The position numbers and the translations under genes are program-made. The notes beneath the pieces were generated by a model, which was given only the letters and a program-made list of their open reading frames with translations, made no database searches and had not been told where the DNA came from. Positions 20,830-23,271 of a stretch of 23,271 nucleotides of DNA are shown in pieces. Source of the DNA: Ichthyophonus hoferi (Eukaryota; Opisthokonta; Ichthyosporea; Ichthyophonida; Ichthyophonidae); the NCBI GenBank assembly GCA_002751075.1, contig NAOQ01000304.1, positions 63,774 through 87,044 of the forward strand, read 5' to 3'. Each line of letters starts with the position of its first letter. Position 1 is the stretch's first letter.

Positions 20830-22961
20830 CTACATTTTAAGCAGTGTTTTTCGCATAGTACCTAAAGCTGGGGCCACCCAGCCACTCAGAGCAAAGGTAA
20901 AGGGAAAGAGAGAAGAGGATAACACCACTGCTGCTGCCCAGGTTCCAAACACATTCCCCATCCTATTTGCACCTGCATGAAGGAGCCGTCAGCGATATGT
21001 TTGCATAACAACTATGGCATAATTGTCGCATGCAAGGGCACTGGTCAGTCAATAAGAGGTTTTACCTAGGTACGCACATACACATACAGTGCCTTATGAT
21101 TGAATGATAATCACCATGTACCTTCTAGCCCTAGACTGGTCAGCAGGGAGGGGATATCTATCCCATAATCTAGTGCGCCATAGAGGGTCAACACTGTCCC
21201 TAGCCCCACTAACCGGGCACCAATGAAGTAGGCAGCTCCATCTGTAGCCCAATCCAATCCATATTCAATACAGCTATATTGTATTTAATATCATTGGCTG
21301 GCCTCTCAGATACATTTAGTTAAGATGTGGTGCCCAATGAGAAAGTATAAAGGGATACAGCTATGGCGTCATATCGCCGTCACACCCATATGACTATAAT
21401 ATAAATGTAGACCTATTGCAGACCATCTAGTCATCCAATTACATTTGTCAATGGCATCTATCAGTACGATAGCCCCTCTCTTGGCAACTGACGGCCTCCT
21501 TACTGGGCTGGAATTGGCTGTAACTGACCTTCTCAGGGTTGGCATAGCCGAGGCCAGGTGGGAAAAATGTATCTGTAAGGTGTATAGGTATAGGGTAGAA
21601 AGGGGGAAGGAGAGCAAGAAAGGGTGAAATGGGTTGGAAGCACTGAGTGTGACTATTGGGAATAGTCAACCAGAGATCAGGTACACAGTGGATATCATTA
21701 ATATGACAGGGATAGATGGGGCTAGAGGGGTGGATGTCACAGTAGAGTAGAGAAGAGGAAGGAGAAATAGGTCATAAAAAGTTAAGGTGGACTAATAGGA
21801 GACTGCGGATAGTTATACACCATAAATATAATCACTAATCAAGTGCAAAACGAGTATAGGTTGGTAGATACAGATATGTATGTATACATGTCCCTACACT
21901 GGCATGATAGTGATAGGAAGCAACCTCTATCGCCTACCTACCCTAGTTAGTGCAGGGAATATACGGGAAAGGCCAGCAGCTGTAGCTAGCTCCAGGGGAA
22001 GACGTAGCCTTCTAAAGGGACGGGAGAGGGCAAATGCCAAAGCAAAATCACTCGACACTTCCACCCTATATGGATAATAAACACATTAAAAATCATCCCA
22101 CCCCTTCCTGTCGCTTCCTTTGTATCTAGATTAGCTAGTTAATTTGTTGAAAAGACAAATCTTAATGTTATGTCTAATTTTTTATCCCATTAAAAAAGAC
22201 CCAAGAGCACAAATTAACATAATTATAGAGGTATAAACAATTAAATATAGTTCGCAACAAGAGCGGCCAAACAATGAAATGAAACTTAAAATATCAACAT
22301 GCCATTATGTTTTTTGGCCAGTGATGAAAAGAGTGATAAGCCATACAAAAGCCTCCAGTTTACCTTCAAGTCAAGACCCAAGGCATATCTTGGTTTCCAC
22401 AATATGTATCAATGAGTACGACCAGAAACCCAACAATAACCAACTATTATAAAGGATAAGAGAGAAGCTTACCCCAAGTATTTAAGGGCCACATAAGATC
22501 CATAAATGGTAATTATTTCCTGCCCCAGTATACTAGCCACTGATTCTGTGCAGGGAGGGCCCTCCCAGTCAATGCCGTGTAACCTGGCACCGCAATCAAC
22601 CTTTCTGAAGGTTATACTACTACAGCCACAGTGTGCTAGAGATTACCTATAGGGTAGTTGTAGAAGGCTTTATTTAGTCGCCTCACTATAGGGTTGGGAT
22701 CGTCAGTGTATTGTGCCCAGGCGCTTTGAGAGGTCATCTTGTTGGTGGTAGTCAAGGCCCTGAGTACTGTCAGTGGGCCAGTGAATCGCTGGATATTACA
22801 AGAGTATGGGTCAGTTGGAAGTCAAGTTTTCTAATGGGGGCTGATAATACAGGTACAGGTCGTGGACTAGTTACCTGTAGGTAGGATATTGGCTGTGCAC
22901 TTGGACGGAGCTGGCCGAGACGGGTGGAGCGACTACATAATTGTATAAAGGAAGTCGCCAT
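20830..22961 (-). CDS. Mitochondrial-type membrane protein, DUF1279/FAM210-like (tentative)
   Basis: Minus-strand exons 22961-22875, 22788-22647, 22545-22473, 22065-21942, 21572-21443, 21241-21122, 20972-20830 (TAG) give 272 residues with consistent phases. The N-terminus (MATSFIQLCSRSTRLGQLR) is basic, Ser/Thr-rich and free of acidic residues, as in mitochondrial targeting peptides. The middle has IYGSYVALKYLG, then FALAFALSRPFRRLRLPLEL. The end has DKYGAAYFIGARLVG, a hydrophobic helix about 196-209, GIDIPSLLTSLGLE, then GTWAAAVVLSS and FALSGWVAPALG (second hydrophobic stretch about 237-258). The pattern 'YG..., membrane helix, G-x-D-x-x-x-L-L-x-x-x-G, helix with P, AP' resembles DUF1279 proteins such as FAM210A/B. 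The middle half looks like a weak internal copy of that pattern. The exon 3 acceptor is ambiguous (22545 or 22539). Function is unknown; an inner-membrane location is inferred. Confidence 0.75.
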
Positions 22962-23271
22962 GTTTCATCAGCATAACAACAACTTATAAATACACAGAAG
23001 TTTTTATGCACCCTGTGAAAGAAGAATCCCTAGCAAGCACAACCCTACTGTTACAGCTGCTACGGACATAAATAAGTCCTTTTATTACAATATCCACTGC
23101 TCTCATTGCGAATGACCAGCTTGATATAACTTTATAACTTAACAAAATAATTGATAAGTACACTTGTATTAGCGATTGGTCAAATTATTTGCTTAATTAG
23201 TGAGCAAATTGGTTCTGATCTGACTTTCTAATTAATCTGGCTGACATACGTAATAATAATTGCTAATAATG
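22962..23271 (-). promoter_or_regulatory. Upstream region of the membrane-protein gene, paired CCAAT
   Basis: On the minus strand CCAAT boxes occur at 23179-23175 and 23212-23208, 33 bases apart and about 215-250 bases upstream of the ATG. Their orientation and spacing resemble those upstream of RAD51C and the zinc-finger gene. No TATA box is clear, and no gene is seen in this stretch. Confidence 0.4.

Noticed and set aside
21445-22077. Plus-strand open frames at 21445-21627 and 21880-22077 with protein-like sequence
   Set aside because: They are antisense to exons 5 and 4 of the minus-strand membrane-protein gene, where reading phases, splice sites and motifs agree.
1-23271. CRISPR arrays, tRNA or rRNA genes, retroviral or LTR elements
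   Set aside because: No spaced direct-repeat array, cloverleaf, rRNA core, reverse transcriptase or LTR pair was recognised on reading either strand.

Overview
The window is eukaryotic nuclear DNA, AT-rich and intron-dense. I could follow five protein genes by joining exons at GT-AG boundaries that keep frame. RAD51C has an animal-like layout: its N-terminus resembles human RAD51C, its Walker A lysine falls at the same residue number (131), and it has a basic C-terminal tail. The very short exons, the single-finger C2H2 protein and this RAD51C suggest an early-branching animal such as a sponge, or a close unicellular relative. I cannot name the species.

Layout, left to right. 1-1080: non-coding, with one copy of a diverged repeat. 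1081-2322 (-): an intronless C2H2 zinc-finger protein. 2323-4430: its upstream region, with a cluster of inverted CCAAT boxes and the second repeat copy. 4431-5151 (+): a doubtful, frame-broken stretch with armadillo-like peptides. 5387-9952 (-): a HAD-like protein of the 'DINKT' type, in at least ten exons. 9953-10561: a shared divergent promoter with paired CCAAT boxes, an E2F-like site, a hairpin and a tandem duplication. 10562-13463 (+): RAD51C in five exons. 13464-16330: non-coding DNA with foldbacks. 16331-20124 (+): a complete eukaryotic (HIS6-type) HisA of histidine biosynthesis in eleven small exons. 20125-20829: a convergent intergenic gap. 20830-22961 (-): a seven-exon, probably mitochondrial membrane protein with a C-terminal region resembling DUF1279/FAM210. 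22962-23271: its promoter.

The genes do not form one pathway. The most notable result is an intact, spliced HisA beside an animal-like RAD51C, because animals are generally held to lack histidine biosynthesis. None of the multi-exon genes is visible as one long reading frame. Many open frames in the window are antisense or off-frame shadows of these small exons.
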